From Balaenoptera acutorostrata (lineage: Eukaryota; Chordata; Mammalia; Artiodactyla; Balaenopteridae): a stretch of DNA of 64,000 nucleotides. The position numbers and the translations under genes were made by a program. Location of the stretch: the NCBI RefSeq assembly GCF_949987535.1, contig NC_080067.1, positions 46,374,910 through 46,438,909 of the forward strand, in the 5' to 3' direction. Positions 45,606-57,014 of the stretch are shown here, piece after piece. The notes below the pieces were generated by a model. It worked only from the letters and a program-made list of their open reading frames with translations. It did not search any database and was not told the origin of the DNA. Position 1 is the first letter of the stretch. Every line of letters starts with the position of its first letter.

Positions 45606-47615
45606 TTGCATATTACCTAAAGCAATCAACAGATTCAATGTAATCCCTATCAAAATGCTGAGGCGATTTTTCTTTTTTGTTTGTTTTTTGCTTTGTTTGT
45701 TTGTTTGTTTTTACATGACCTAGCTCTTCTGTTGTTTACTTTTTGCTTTTTTTGAATTATTTTCCTAGATTTTTTTTCTTTTGCTTGTTCCCAGAGCAGT
45801 CTCCTTGCCTTTCTTAAATACACCAGGCGTTGACTTTATGGTGGCCAAGGCCATTTTTCACAGAAGTAAAACAAAAAACTCTAAAATCTATATGGTTTAT
45901 AGACTGCAAAAGGCCCCAAACAGCCAAAGCAACCCTGAGAAAAAAGAACAAAGCTGGAGCTATCACACTCCCTGATTTCAAACTATATTACAAAGCTATG
46001 GGAATCAAAACAGCATGGGATTGGCAGAAAAACAGGTACACAGATCAATGGAACAGAATTGAGAGCCAAAAATAAATGCACACATATATGGACAGCTAAT
46101 TTACAACAAAGGAGCAAAGAACATAAAATGGAGAAAGGGTAGTCTCTTCAATGAATGGTGTTGGGAAAACTGGACAGCCATATGCAAAAAAATGAAACTA
46201 GACCACAATCTCACACCACACACAAAAATCAACTCAAAATGGATTTAAAAACTTGAATGTAAACATAAAACTCCTAGAAGAAAATATAGGAAGTATGCTC
46301 TTCAGCATCAGTCTTAGCAATATCTTTGTGAGTATGTCTCTTCAGGCAAGGGAAACAAAAGCAAAAATAAACAAATGGGACTACATCAAACTAAGAAGTT
46401 TCTGCACAGCAAAATGAAAAGACAACGTACTGAATGGGAGAAGATATTTGCAAATTATATATCCAACAAGAGGTTAATACCAAAATATATAAAGAACTCA
46501 TACAACTCAACATCAAAACAAAAACAAAAACAAAAAACAAGCAATCCAATTTAAAAACGGGCAGAAGACCTGAATATGAATAGACATTTTTCCAAAGAAG
46601 ACATATGATGGCCAACAGACATATGAAAAGAAAACATCACTAACCATCAGGGAAATTCAAGTAAAAACCACAATGAGATATTACTTCCCACCTGTCAGAA
46701 TGGCTATAATCAAAGAAGACAATAAATAACAAGTGTTGGCAAGGATGTGGAGAAAAGGGAATGTAGGGATGTAATCAGTGTAGCCACTATGGAAAACAGT
46801 ATGGAGGTTTCTCAAAAAAATTAAAAATAGAACTAAATATGATCCAGCAATTCCACTTCTGGGTATTTTTCCAAAGAAAACAAAACCACTAATTTGAAAA
46901 ATTATATACACGTCTATGTTCACTGCAGCATTATTTACAATGGCCAAGATATGAAAGCAATCTAAGTGTTCACTGATAGATGAATGGATAAAGAAGACGT
47001 GGTATATAAAGACAATGGAATATAAAAGAATGAAATCTTGCAATTTGCAACAACATGGATGGTCCTAGAGGATATTACGCTAAGTGAAAGAAGTCAGACA
47101 AAGAAAGATGAATACCATATGATTTCACTTACATGTGGAATCTAAAAAACAAAACAAATGAACAAACATAAAATAGAAACAGACTCATAGATACAGAGAA
47201 CAAACAGGTGGTTGCCAGAAGGGAAGAAGGTTGAGGGATTATTGAAACAGGTGAGGGAAATTAAGAGGTACAAACTTCCAGTTGCAAAATAAATGAGTCA
47301 TGGTCAAAGGGTACAGACTTCCAGTTATAAGATAAACAAGTACTGGAGATATAATGTACAATATGATTAATATAATGAACACTGCTGTATTTTATATATG
47401 AGAGTTGTTAAGAGAGGAAATCCTGAGAGTTCTCATGACAAGGGAAAATATTTTTTCTTTTATTTTGTATCTATATGAGTTGATGAATGTTCATTATATT
47501 TACTGTGGTGATCATTTCATGATGTATGTAAATAAAATCATATGCTGTACACCTTAAACTTATACAGTGCTGTATGTCAATTATATCTCCAAAAAACTGG
47601 AAGAAAAAATTTTTT
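45606..47615 (+). mobile_element. L1 ORF2 C-terminus and 3' UTR, plus strand
   Basis: Starts GCAATCAACAGATTCAATGT and passes TCAAACTATATTACAAAGCT, GATCAATGGAACAGAATTGA and GATGAATGGATAAAGAAGAC to a 3' UTR ending near 47600. Frameshifts and stops are frequent, so it is dead. A 177-bp T-rich insertion at 45673-45849 splits the ORF2 part. Confidence 0.85.
45673..45849 (-). mobile_element. Short retroposon-like insert in L1, source unknown
   Basis: Interrupts the L1 ORF2 stretch TCAAAATGCTGAGGC|…|ATTTTTCACAG. Flanking near-direct repeats: GCGATTTTTC (45663-45672) and GCCATTTTTC (45850-45859). The left end is rich in TTTG units (tail complement), so the insert reads on the minus strand. There a Lys-rich reading frame includes [16 protein letters not shown] before stops. 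Possibly a processed-transcript fragment; the parent is not recognised. Confidence 0.45.
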
Positions 47616-47699
47616 TAAATTTAAATGCAAAAATGCTTGCACTGATATATTTCACTTTTCTAATTAACTATAAGATATATACAAGTCTATTCTTTGAAG

Positions 47700-48440
47700 C
47701 ATTGCTTTTTTTAAAAAATAGACTTTATTTTTTAGAACCATTTTAGACTTACAGGTAAGTTGAGAAGATAGCATAGAGTTCCCATAACCCTCTCCCCCAG
47801 GCTCCCCTATTATTAACATCTTAACATTAGTATGGTACATTTGTTACAATTAATGCACTGATATTTTTACATTATTAGTAGCTAAAGAACATAATGTATT
47901 CAGATTAATTGGTTTTTTCCCCCAGTTATATTGAGAAATAATTGGCATGCATCACTGTAGAAGTTTAAGGTACACAGCATGATAGTTTGATTTACATATA
48001 GTATTGTGAAATGATTACCATAATAGGTTCAGCTAACATCCATCATCCTATATAGATAATTATTTTTCTTATTTTTTACTGAATGTGTTTTTTTTTTTTT
48101 TTTTAATTCTGGGATCCCATCCAAGATACCACATCACACATACTTATCATGTCTCCTTAGGCTCTTCCTGGCTGTGACAGTTTCTCAGACTTTCCTCGTT
48201 TTTGATTATTTGATAGTTTTGAGGAGTACTGGTCAAGTATTTTGTAGGATACTCCTGTACTGGAATTTGTCTGATGTTTTTCTCATGATCAGATTGGAGT
48301 CATGGGTTTTTGAAGGAAGACCGCAGAGGTAAAGTATCATTTTGAACATATTGTACCAAGTGTGCATACTGTGAACATGATTTATCACTGTTGATGCTGA
48401 CCTTGATCACCTGGCTGTTGTAGTGGAGGCATTTTTTTTA
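47700..48440 (-). mobile_element. Nested ancient L1 3' ends, minus strand
   Basis: An outer element (TAGAACCATTTTAGACTTAC … CCCATCCAAGATACCACATC … AGTATTTTGTAGGATACTCC) is interrupted at about 47930-48060 by another L1 3' end (GAAATAATTGGCATGCATCA … GATTTACATATAGTATTGTG). Both are diverged. Confidence 0.65.
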
Positions 48441-48879
48441 AGTTGTAAAACACCAGAGTTAACCTAAGATGTCTATCTATGTCGGGGATAATTGTATTTG
48501 CATGCAGTGGTATATCATGCAGACATTAAGAATAAAGAGGTAAATCTATATATGATATTATTGCAAGATGAGTATAAAAAATGTTCAAATAGTATGATTC
48601 TATTAATGCAAAAAAGAACATACGCATAAACATTTGTAGCTGCAAAAAATTTTTTCTGAAATTATATAAAAAGATATCTTAAAAGATATTGCCTCTGGTG
48701 AGTGGAAATGTGAGGTTGGGGAGTACTTTTGCTTTTCAATGTATGTCCGTCTCTCCTGTTTGAATTTCTACCTGGAGGATGTGTTACTTTTATGGTGGAA
48801 CTTTTAAAATCAAGTATGATCCTATTGTTTTAAAATAAACATGTTATCTGTGCTTTGAAAGAACAAATCTAGAAAGATA

Positions 48880-49490
48880 GATATCATTGTTATTAGTGGT
48901 TAATATCTTAGTGAATGGCAACTCCATTTTAACAGTTGCAAGGGCCAAAAACCTAAGAGTCATACTTGACTTTTCTCTCTCTCTCACTGCACATTTAATC
49001 CATCCACACACCCTGTGTGCTCTATCTTCAAACTATGTACAGAATCTGACTGCTTCTGTTACCACCATGGGTCAGTGGATTATTGCAATCCAGACCTCCT
49101 AACTGGCCTACTTGATTTCACCTTGTCCATCAGCTGTCCATTCTCAACACAAAAACCAGGAGATGAATCATTTACTCCCTTGCTCAGAGCCTTCCAATGG
49201 CTTCCATCTTATTCTGAGTAAAAGCCAAAGTACTTACGGTGGTTTTCAATACACTAAATGTCGTGTCCACATTCCCTTACTTTATTAGCATTCACCCTCC
49301 CTCCCCATCCCCCACTCATTCCTCTCCTTTCATACTGGCATCCCTGCTGTTTCTCCAATCTCTGTGCATCTTCCCTTCTCAGGGTCCATGCACCTGCTAC
49401 TCCCTCTGCCTGGACACGATTCCCCTACTAGATTTCCCACCATCTACTTCACTTGCTCCCTCGCCTCCTCAGGCCTCTGCTCAAATGTTA
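48880..49490 (+). repeat. L2-type LINE remnant
   Basis: Order typical of L2 ORF2 and 3' region: AAGAGTCATACTTGACTTTTC, GGATTATTGCAATCCAGACC, TCCTAACTGGCCTACTTGA, CTTCCAATGGCTTCCATCTT, AGTAAAAGCCAAAGTACTTA, GCCTCTGCTCAAATGTT. The ORFs over it (48887-49607) are decayed L2 coding. Confidence 0.75.
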
Positions 49491-49499
49491 GGAGCTCAG

Positions 49500-51240
49500 G
49501 GGCAGGAATGGGCAGTAGTAGGGGAACAGTGGATTTACTGGGAGGTCATGGCAATACTCCTGGCAAGGGATGAATGGTGGCTTATTTTGGTAACCATGGA
49601 AAGATAGAGAAGTGGATGGATTCAAGAAATATTTAGGAGTTGGCATTGGGGGTGGGTCAAGGAAGAATCCCCCAATGCAATAGGAAATCTTAGAGGAGAA
49701 TCAGGCTTGGGGGAAGGAATGAAGAGCAGAATTGCAAGAGACTTGTACTTTTTATGTACTATATGTGATGGGTGTCCAAAGATACAGAACTTGAACTTTT
49801 TTTTTTTTTTTAAGCTAGGGAATTGGCATTCTTCAAGGGGTTCTTAACCATTTTTGTACAGTGGACATTTTAGACAATCTGGTAAAACCTATGGACACTT
49901 TCTCAGAATAACATTTTTAAGAGCATAAAATTAAAATATATACTTTCAAAGAAAACTAATTATAATGAAATAATCTGTGGGCCCCAGATTAGGAATTCCT
50001 CTATGGAGTAGCTCTTGTTTGGGTCTTTCCTCCCTGCCTGAATGGCCGTACTTTGTCCCTTGTGTGTCAGGTGAATGTGCACATTGCTGGGGAAGGATAC
50101 AAGGACCCTGCGGACTTTGTCAAGAGTGTGGATCTTCAAGGGCAGCACACCACTACTCTCTCAGCCATCCTGGGTGGCAGCAACTCGAGAAAATCAGCCA
50201 AAAAGCGGTCGGCTATTCACTGGTGACAGTGTCCTGTTTGGAAGCAGCCTGAGTGAGCCCAGGGTTCTTGGACAAATGAGAAGAAGGAGAGGAAGCTTCA
50301 GTAAAGAGACACTGGGCTTCCTGCTTATAGGTGCATAGGGGGTGCGAGTGTTTATGGGAAAATGAAAGAGATGTTACTGTAGTTTGTACCTCAAACTGGT
50401 GAAGTGGGTCCTATCTATTTCATTCACTTCTGTATTGTTTGATTAAAAAAAAATTTTTTTTACAATAATTGAGAGGAAATTTTGTGACAGAAAAAAGCAG
50501 CCTATGTAGAACTTTCATTTCATTAATGATATTGTGTCATTAATGCTGACTGGATTCAAACATCTTAAGCCTTTAGGCAGGTGTTGTGGAATCTGAGAAA
50601 GGATTAGCAGACCATGAATCACCTAAACCTAGAGGACATCTCTGCCAAAAGAAAGGGACAGAAGAACTCCACAAATTCTTACCTTCTAGGATATTCCCAT
50701 GACTCTGATAGTAGTAAATTGGTAATAAATGCTCAGGAGACTTTATTGTTATTGAGCCCTGAATTGAGGGATCAAGAAGAAAAATATGTCCAGAGACAAA
50801 TGTCTTCACACTATGTGATCTCAGAAGAGTGGGGAGTTGGTGGAGCCCCCTTGGGAGCTGTAGGCAGTGGAGGGGTAAGTTTGGAGCAGGAATGGAGCTA
50901 GTTGCTTTATTTGGTTTTTACATGTTATCCTTTGAACAAAGGGATTGGGGCTAAAATAAGTATGAAAACAACAGCACTGAAACCTATTATTTATTAGAGA
51001 ACTAGATTCAAATTGGGAGAAGTGAAGTTCTGGGTGAATGGAAGAGATGTTACTGACACTCTAACAAGCACACACAGGTCAAATTTGTGGCTGCTCAAAG
51101 TCCAGTCAAGCAGAGGGCCAGCAAGGAGCTTCCCAGGTGCCAGAGAACTCCCCAAGGTACTGGATTGTATATACATCTGTGAAAATGTAACACGATGATT
51201 TATGAAAACTTCTCTGGGGGAGAGGACTATAGGTAGTTGG
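49500..51240. other. Unassigned region with an unrecognised 95-codon ORF
   Basis: The longest ORF here is 50614-50901 (plus), starting MNHLNLEDISAKRKGQ with no known domain. Its tail contains GGGGTAAGTTTGG, a donor-like site. Overlapping ORFs on the opposite strand and absence of codon-level evidence argue against coding. No repeat was assigned with confidence. Confidence 0.3.
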
Positions 51241-51480
51241 AAAGCATTCATTCATTTATTCACTAAAATTCACTGCATGCTTTCTGTGTGCCTAGCATTG
51301 TCCTAGAGGCTGGGGATAAGAAGTGAACAAAAAGCCAGAGCCCCAGCTCTTGTGGAGACTACATTCTAGGTGGGGACATAGACAATATAAAATAGATACA
51401 GAAGAATTCAGGGAATGACAAGAGCTATGAACAAGAGTGAAGCAGATTAAGGGGATAGAGTGATGGGGAAGAGCATTTTA
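51240..51480 (-). repeat. L2 3' end, minus strand
   Basis: The plus strand reads CATTCATTCATTTATTCACT, TGCCTAGCATTGTCCTAGAG, GGGGATAAGAAGTGAACAAA, GGAGACTACATTCTAGGTGG, the reverse of an L2 3' terminus. Confidence 0.75.
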
Positions 51481-52039
51481 CACAGGGTGGAGAGAGAAGA
51501 GTTTTCTGTTAGGGTGACTTTGAGCAGAGTTCTAAAGAGAGCAATGGGGAAGGACACAACAGAATGAGGAAACAAACACAAAGGCTACAAGGCAGGAACA
51601 TGCAGGATTGTTTGAGGAACAGAAAAGAGGCCAGTGCGGCTGGGGTGGAGGAAGACGGGGAAGGAGATGTATCAGAGCACTTTAAGAAGGTGATGGGTGT
51701 GGGATATGAGACCTCCAAGGAGGCTTGCTCAAGGAGCAACAAATCACTGCTAAATTTCTTCTAAGATATGTAGGTCTGTATGGTTCATTTTGTGATGGGG
51801 CTTTTGTTTTGCTGAGTGGGTAAGGTGTGTGGATTTAGAGCCTGAGCTGAGCCTCTTCGAGCAGGGAACCTACGTCGAGCACTGACAGCAGGCACCACCC
51901 TTCTGGGACCTTCCTACACACAAATTTCAGCCTCTCTAAATACATGGTGAGTCAATCTTAAAAGGACAGAAGATTGAAGGAGTTTGAAATTATTAGCTTG
52001 GCTTGTGGCTCTGACTCTTTTGTCCTCCTGTTCCCCGTT

Positions 52040-52256
52040 TAAGCGCTCTTGTGATTACACTGGGCTCACCTGGATAATCTAGGATAGTCTCCTTATTTTA
52101 TTTTAAGGTCAGTTAATCTAATTAGCAAATCTAATTCTATCTACAACCTTAATTTCCCACTGCCATGTAACATTACAAATTCACAGCCTCTAGGGATTAG
52201 GATGTGAACATCTTTGGGTGACCATTATCCGACCTACTACCATCACACTCCAAAAA
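52040..52256 (-). mobile_element. MaLR-like LTR fragment, minus strand
   Basis: Contains CTTGTGATTACACTGGGCTC, GATAATCTAGGATAGTCTCC and GGGATTAGGATGTGAACATC, in the arrangement of an old MaLR-type LTR read backwards. About half of an element; class tentative. Confidence 0.5.
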
Positions 52257-52505
52257 TGCAATGCACTCTCCCGCTTATGGTCTTGATTTTTTATTTCAAT
52301 ATTGATGTTATTGTATTTATGCTCCTTAATATAAGTGGCCTCAAGCCTGTTTTAAGAAAGAGGCAGTGAAAAATGGACTGTAATGTTGGATGGGCCAAAA
52401 TGTTCGTTCAGTTTTTTCCATAAGGTGGCTTTAGTAGCACTTAGTTGTCTTTAACTTCATTCGAAACAATTTTGTTAGATTGTATGTGACAGCTGTCATA
52501 TCAGC

Positions 52506-53900
52506 ATGCATTTAAAAAAGGACTTATCAAAATTGGTGAATTTTTGTGTAGCCATCTTAATATTGGATGGAAGATGGAAGAAAAAAAGCAAGATTTTTGG
52601 CATATTATGCTTTATTATTTCAAGAAAGGTAAAAATGCAACTGAAACACACAAAAAGATTTGTGCAGTGTATGGAGAAGGTGCTGTGACTGATCAAACGT
52701 GTCAAAAGTAGTTAGCGAAGTTTCGTGCTGGAGATTTCTCGCTGGACAATGCTCCACGGTTGGGTAAACCAGTTGAAGTTGATAGCGATCAAATCGAGAT
52801 ATTAATTGAGAACAATCAACATTATACCACGTGGGAGAGAGCCGACATACTCAAAATATCCAAACCAAGCATTGAAAATCATTTGCACCAGCTTGGTTAT
52901 GTTCATCACTTTGATGTTTGGGTTCCACATAAGTTAAGCAAAAAAAACCTTCTTGACCATATTTTCACATGTGATTCTCTACTGAAATAATGAAAACGTT
53001 CCATTTTTAAAACAAATTGTGACAAGCGATGAAAAGTGGATACTGCACTACAATATGGAACGGAAGAGATCGTGGGGCAAGCGAAATGAACCACCACCAA
53101 TCACACCAAAGGCCGGTCTTCATCCAAAGAAGATGATGTGTATATGGTGGGATTGGAAGGACATCCTCTAATATGAACTCCTTCCGGAAAAGCAAACGAT
53201 TAATTCCAACAAGTACTGCTCCCAATTAGACCAACTGAAAGCAGCACTTGCTGAAAAGCATCCAGAATTAGTCAACAGAAAACGCATAATCTTCCATCAG
53301 GACAACGCAAGACCTCATATTTCTTTGATGGCCAGGCGAAGACTGTTACAGCTTGGCTGGGAAGTTCTGATTCATCGCCGTATTCACCAGACATAGCACC
53401 TTCGGATTTCCATTAATTTCAGTCTTTACAAAATTCTCTCTCTTTTTTTCAAAATTATTTATTTATTTATTTATGGTTGGGTCTTCGTTTCTGTGCGAGG
53501 GCTTTCTCTAGTTGCGGCGAGCGGGGGCCACTCTTCATCGCGGTGCACGGGCCTCTCACTATCGCGGCCTCTCTTGTTGCGGAGCACAGGTTCCAGACGC
53601 GCAGGCTCAGCAACTGTGGCTCTCGGGCCCAGCTGCTCCACGGCACATGGGATCTTCCCAGACCAGGGCTCGAACCCGTGTCCCCTGCATTGGCAGGCAG
53701 ATTCTCAACCACTGCGCCACCAGGGAAGCCCAACAAAATTCTCTTAATGAAAAAATTTCCATTCCCTGCAAGACTGTAAAAGGCACCTGGACCAGTTCTT
53801 TGCGCAAAAAGATAAAAAGTTTGGGGAAGATGGAATTATGAAGTTGCCTGAAAAAAGGCAAAAGGTAGTGGAACAAAAGTGTGAATATGTTGTTCAATAA
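52506..53900 (+). pseudogene. Mariner transposase pseudogene
   Basis: Decayed D,D34D transposase. Recognisable pieces: N-terminal region from the ATG at 52506 with frameshifts, then an open stretch at 52760-52990 (DNA-binding region; SIENHLHQLGYVHHFDVWVP). The catalytic Asp codons are still visible: TSDEKW at 53028, QDNARPH at 53301, and APSDF at 53405. The first motif is usually GDEKW, so a Gly-to-Ser change is present. A one-base deletion lies between the second and third Asp; stops occur near 52987 and 53171, and a CHR SINE (53440-53732) splits the C-terminus. The terminal stop is at 53898-53900. Not functional. Confidence 0.9.
53440..53732 (-). mobile_element. CHR-2-type SINE inside the mariner, 12-bp TSD
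   Basis: Minus-strand full copy. TSD acaaaattctct at 53428-53439 and 53733-53744, made of mariner transposase sequence, so the mariner was present first. Low divergence from the other CHR-2 copies here. Confidence 0.96.
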
Positions 53901-54208
53901 AGTTCTTGGTGAAAACGAAGAATGTGTCTTTTATTTTTACTTAAAAAACTGAACGCACTTTTTGGCCCACCCAATACACTTAACAGACACTGATTATGGA
54001 TGGACTGCAGGGTTGTGAAGTCAGACAGTTATCTTATAGTTTCCCTCCACCCCTAACTCTCCATTAAAATGAAGGGAGTGAGGCTATTTCAAAAAGTAAG
54101 TTGGTAATCTTGAACCACTCTCCTTTTTTCAGAGTTGATGGACCATTTCCCAGTATTCTCAATCCAGCCTTTGGGGTAGGTTTGGGAAGGACTGGATTGA
54201 ACACTATA

Positions 54209-54712
54209 TTAGTTACCTATTCCTGTTAACAAGTTTCCTCAGAACTTAGAGGCTGAAAACACCAAACGTTCATTATCACACATTTCTCTGGGTCAGATAT
54301 CTGGGTGCAGTTTAGCAGGGTGGCTCTGGCTCAAGTTGCAGTCAGGGTGATATCTAAGGGCTTGATGGGGATAATCCACTTTCAAACTTTCTCATGTGGT
54401 CGGTGGCAGTATTCAGTTCCTCATGGGTTGTTGGACTGAGGTGTCTCCCTTACTTGCTGGCTGTGGGCAGGAGCCCTCCCTCAGTTCTTGGCTAAGTAGT
54501 CCTCTCCATTGGGTACTCACAACATGGCAGCTGGCTTTCCCAAGAGTCTTTTGTAACCCAGTTTCAGAAACGACATCCCATTACTTTTGCCATATCCTAC
54601 TCATTAGAAGTGAGTCATTGGGTCCAGCCCACACTCAAAGGGAGGGACTGTACAAGTTCATGAATACCAGGAGGAAGGGATTATTAGGGGCTATTTTAGA
54701 AACTATCACAGC
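54209..54712 (-). mobile_element. Ancient MaLR/ERVL-like LTR, minus strand
   Basis: The plus strand begins ATTAGTTACCTATTCCTGTT and passes TTTCTCTGGGTCAGATATCT, CTCATGGGTTGTTGGACTGA, ACTCACAACATGGCAGCTGG and TGGGTCCAGCCCACACTCAA, ending near AGAAACTATCACA. Arrangement typical of an old mammalian LTR read backwards. No internal genes. Family not named. Confidence 0.55.
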
Positions 54713-54719
54713 CACTACC

Positions 54720-55900
54720 TCAGATTTTTTCCAGTTGAAGCATCAATGTAAAATGCCATTGAAAAAATTCACCTAAGATTACTACAGCAACAGTTTTGGA
54801 CCCATCCAGCAGATGTGGACCCTGAGAAATATGTCACAATTTAAGCCCCATCAAAGACAGATAAATGTAGAGGATGTGACACTAGAAGATGATGCATACC
54901 AGAAACAACAATTTGCAACATATTGTTATTAAACTTTTGATTAACAAATATAAACTGAATGATATCAAAGAGAAGTCTTAAAACAATTGTTATTACTACA
55001 TACCATGAAAATTGTAGACAGAATTTCTCTATACTAGACCATTTTTTTCCCTACAGAGTTTGCAATTGACATTATAAACAATGAAACAGTAAAAAAGGCA
55101 AGATGTGTATTGAAATAAGTATGGCCTAAGAGCATGTTATTAGCAAAATGAAAGTATTAACTATTAAGCCAAAGTCAAATTCTCCATTACTAGAAACCAT
55201 TCTGGGGTAGTAGGAAAACTACCATACTAATCAAAATAACAGAACTGATACATCAGAATATTCACAGAAACCAAGAGTATGTTTTTGATTTTTACTAGAG
55301 TAATTTAATGCAGAATAAATAAGGAGCCATGGCAAATGTAATTTCTATAATAAAAGATTGTTGGTATTAAAAAACTCAAATAAGTGTTACATGAATAACA
55401 GTATCTCTGAAAACATAGATATCACTTATATTTGGGTAAGTATACATAAGTTTTTATGGTAGACATATACAAATTTTGAAAAACAATTATTTTTATTGCT
55501 CCCCCTTCCCTATTTCCCTTTTTCTTTAGTTCAATTTCCTTTTCCTTCCCTATCTAATTTTTTCTATTTCTCCTAGTTGTCATTTCTTAAGTTATTGTTG
55601 GTTAAACTTTGCTTCAAGTCTTAAGACTACAACTAGGTTTTGCAATACTATATCTTGAATCACAAGTATATGAAACAGATATTTCAGTTACAGTCTGGCT
55701 CCCAACTTATTTTCCTTAAGAGAAGATATTGAGAGATATGAACTTCCACATCTGATACACCTTGCTTCCACAACAGGTTAATTCAGCATCCTCTTCTGTT
55801 TAATATCTTTGATGTTGAATTCACAAGACCCAGGGATTTTGGGATTAATATTAAAACATGGATCAGGCATGACAGTTATGATATCATTACTAATGATAAC
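54720..55900. other. Intergenic, no gene recognised
   Basis: AT-rich; no repeat or ORF could be supported. Confidence 0.4.
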
Positions 55901-55904
55901 TTGA

Positions 55905-55968
55905 ATACTTTAATGACAACTTTATTGTGGTATAATTGACATACAATAAAATGAACATAAAAATTTGA
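55905..55968 (-). mobile_element. Old L1 3' end remnant, minus strand
   Basis: CTTTATTGTGGTATAATTGA and CATACAATAAAATGAACATA are the reverse of an L1 3' terminus. The large plus-strand L1 inserted at its edge. Confidence 0.6.
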
Positions 55969-56014
55969 GAGAGGGCAGACAGCAGAAACAAGAAGAACTA
56001 CAATCCTGCAGCCT

Positions 56015-56956
56015 GTGGAACAAAAACCACAATCACAGAAAGATAGAAATGTGAAAAGACAGAGAGCTATGTACCACATGAAGGAACAAGATAAAACCCC
56101 AGGAAAACAACTAAATGAAACAGATATAGGCAATCTTCCAGAAAAAAGAATTCAGAATAATGATAGTGAAGATGATCCAGGACCTCGGAAAAAGAATGGA
56201 GGCAAAGATCGAGAAGATGCAAGAAATATTTAACAAATATCTAGAAGAATTAAAGAACAAACAAACAGAGATGAACAATACAAAACTGAAATGAAAACTA
56301 CACTAGAAGGAATCAATAGCAGAATAACTGAGGCAGAAGAACGGATAAGTGACCTGGAAGACAGAATGGTGGAATTCACTGCTGCAGAACAGAATAAAGA
56401 AAAAAGAATGCAAAGAAATGAAGACAGCCTAAGAGACCCCTGGGACAACATTAAATGCAACAACATTCGCGTTATAGGGGTCCCAGAAGGAGAAAAGAGA
56501 GAGAAAGGACCAGAGAAAATATTTGAAGAGATTATAGTCGAAAACTTCCCTAACATGGGAAAGGAAATAGCCACCCAAGTCCAGGAAGCGCAGTGAGTCC
56601 CATACAGGATAAACCCAAGGAGAAACACGCTGAGACACATAGTAAACAAATTGGCAAAAATTAAAGACAAAGAAAAATTACTGAAAGCAGCAAGGGAAAA
56701 ATGACAACTAACATACAAGGGAACTCCCATAAGGTTAACAGCTGATTTCTCAACAGAAACTCTACAAGCCAGAAGGGAGTGGCATGGTATATTTAAAATG
56801 ATGAATGAGAAGGACCTACAACCAAGATTACTCTACCCAGCAAGGATCTCATTCAGATTTGATGGAGAAATCAAAAGCTTTACAGACAAGTAAAAGCTAA
56901 GAGAATTCAGCACCACCAAACCAGCTCTACAACAAATGCTAAAGGAACTTCTCTAA
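56015..56956 (+). pseudogene. L1 ORF1 (ORF1p) pseudogene
   Basis: Encodes the L1 RNA-binding chaperone. Visible regions: N-terminal open segment (56015-56233), coiled-coil and RRM-like segment in the ORF at 56291-56596 (EAEERISDLEDRMVE; NNIRVIGVPEGE), then the C-terminal domain (HIVNKLAKIKDKEKLLKAAR; KPALQQMLKELL) ending at TAA 56954-56956. Broken by frame changes near 56225 and 56285, an in-frame TGA at 56594, and further stops near 56702 and 56891. The true start codon is uncertain because the upstream segment is decayed. Confidence 0.88.
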
Positions 56957-57014
56957 GTGGGAAACACAAGAGAAGAAAAGGACCTACAAAAATAAACCCA
57001 AAACAATTAAGAAA

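Larger units (their letters stand above)
52386..53974 (+). mobile_element. Mariner (Tc1/mariner, cecropia-like) with TIRs
   Basis: DNA transposon with inverted ends: the left begins TTGGATGGGCCAAAATGTTC, and the reverse complement of the right begins TTGGGTGGGCCAAAAAGTGC. A TA dinucleotide abuts the right end; the left is TG, probably a decayed TA. Without the CHR SINE inserted at 53440-53732 and its duplicated 12-bp site, the element is about 1.28 kb, the normal mariner length. The transposase is dead (see the pseudogene entry). Confidence 0.95.

Noticed and set aside
44700..47615. Twin-primed (5'-inverted) single L1
   Set aside because: Both arms contain the ORF2 end and 3' UTR, so they overlap in L1 coordinates and cannot come from one inverted element.
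52506..52688. 60-codon ORF read as a small protein
   Set aside because: It is the degraded N-terminal part of the mariner transposase.
187..53732. Many tRNA-like segments with A- and B-box motifs as tRNA genes
   Set aside because: Each is the head of a CHR SINE, followed by the SINE body and A-rich tail and usually framed by target-site duplications. None folds as a free-standing tRNA gene with a proper acceptor end.
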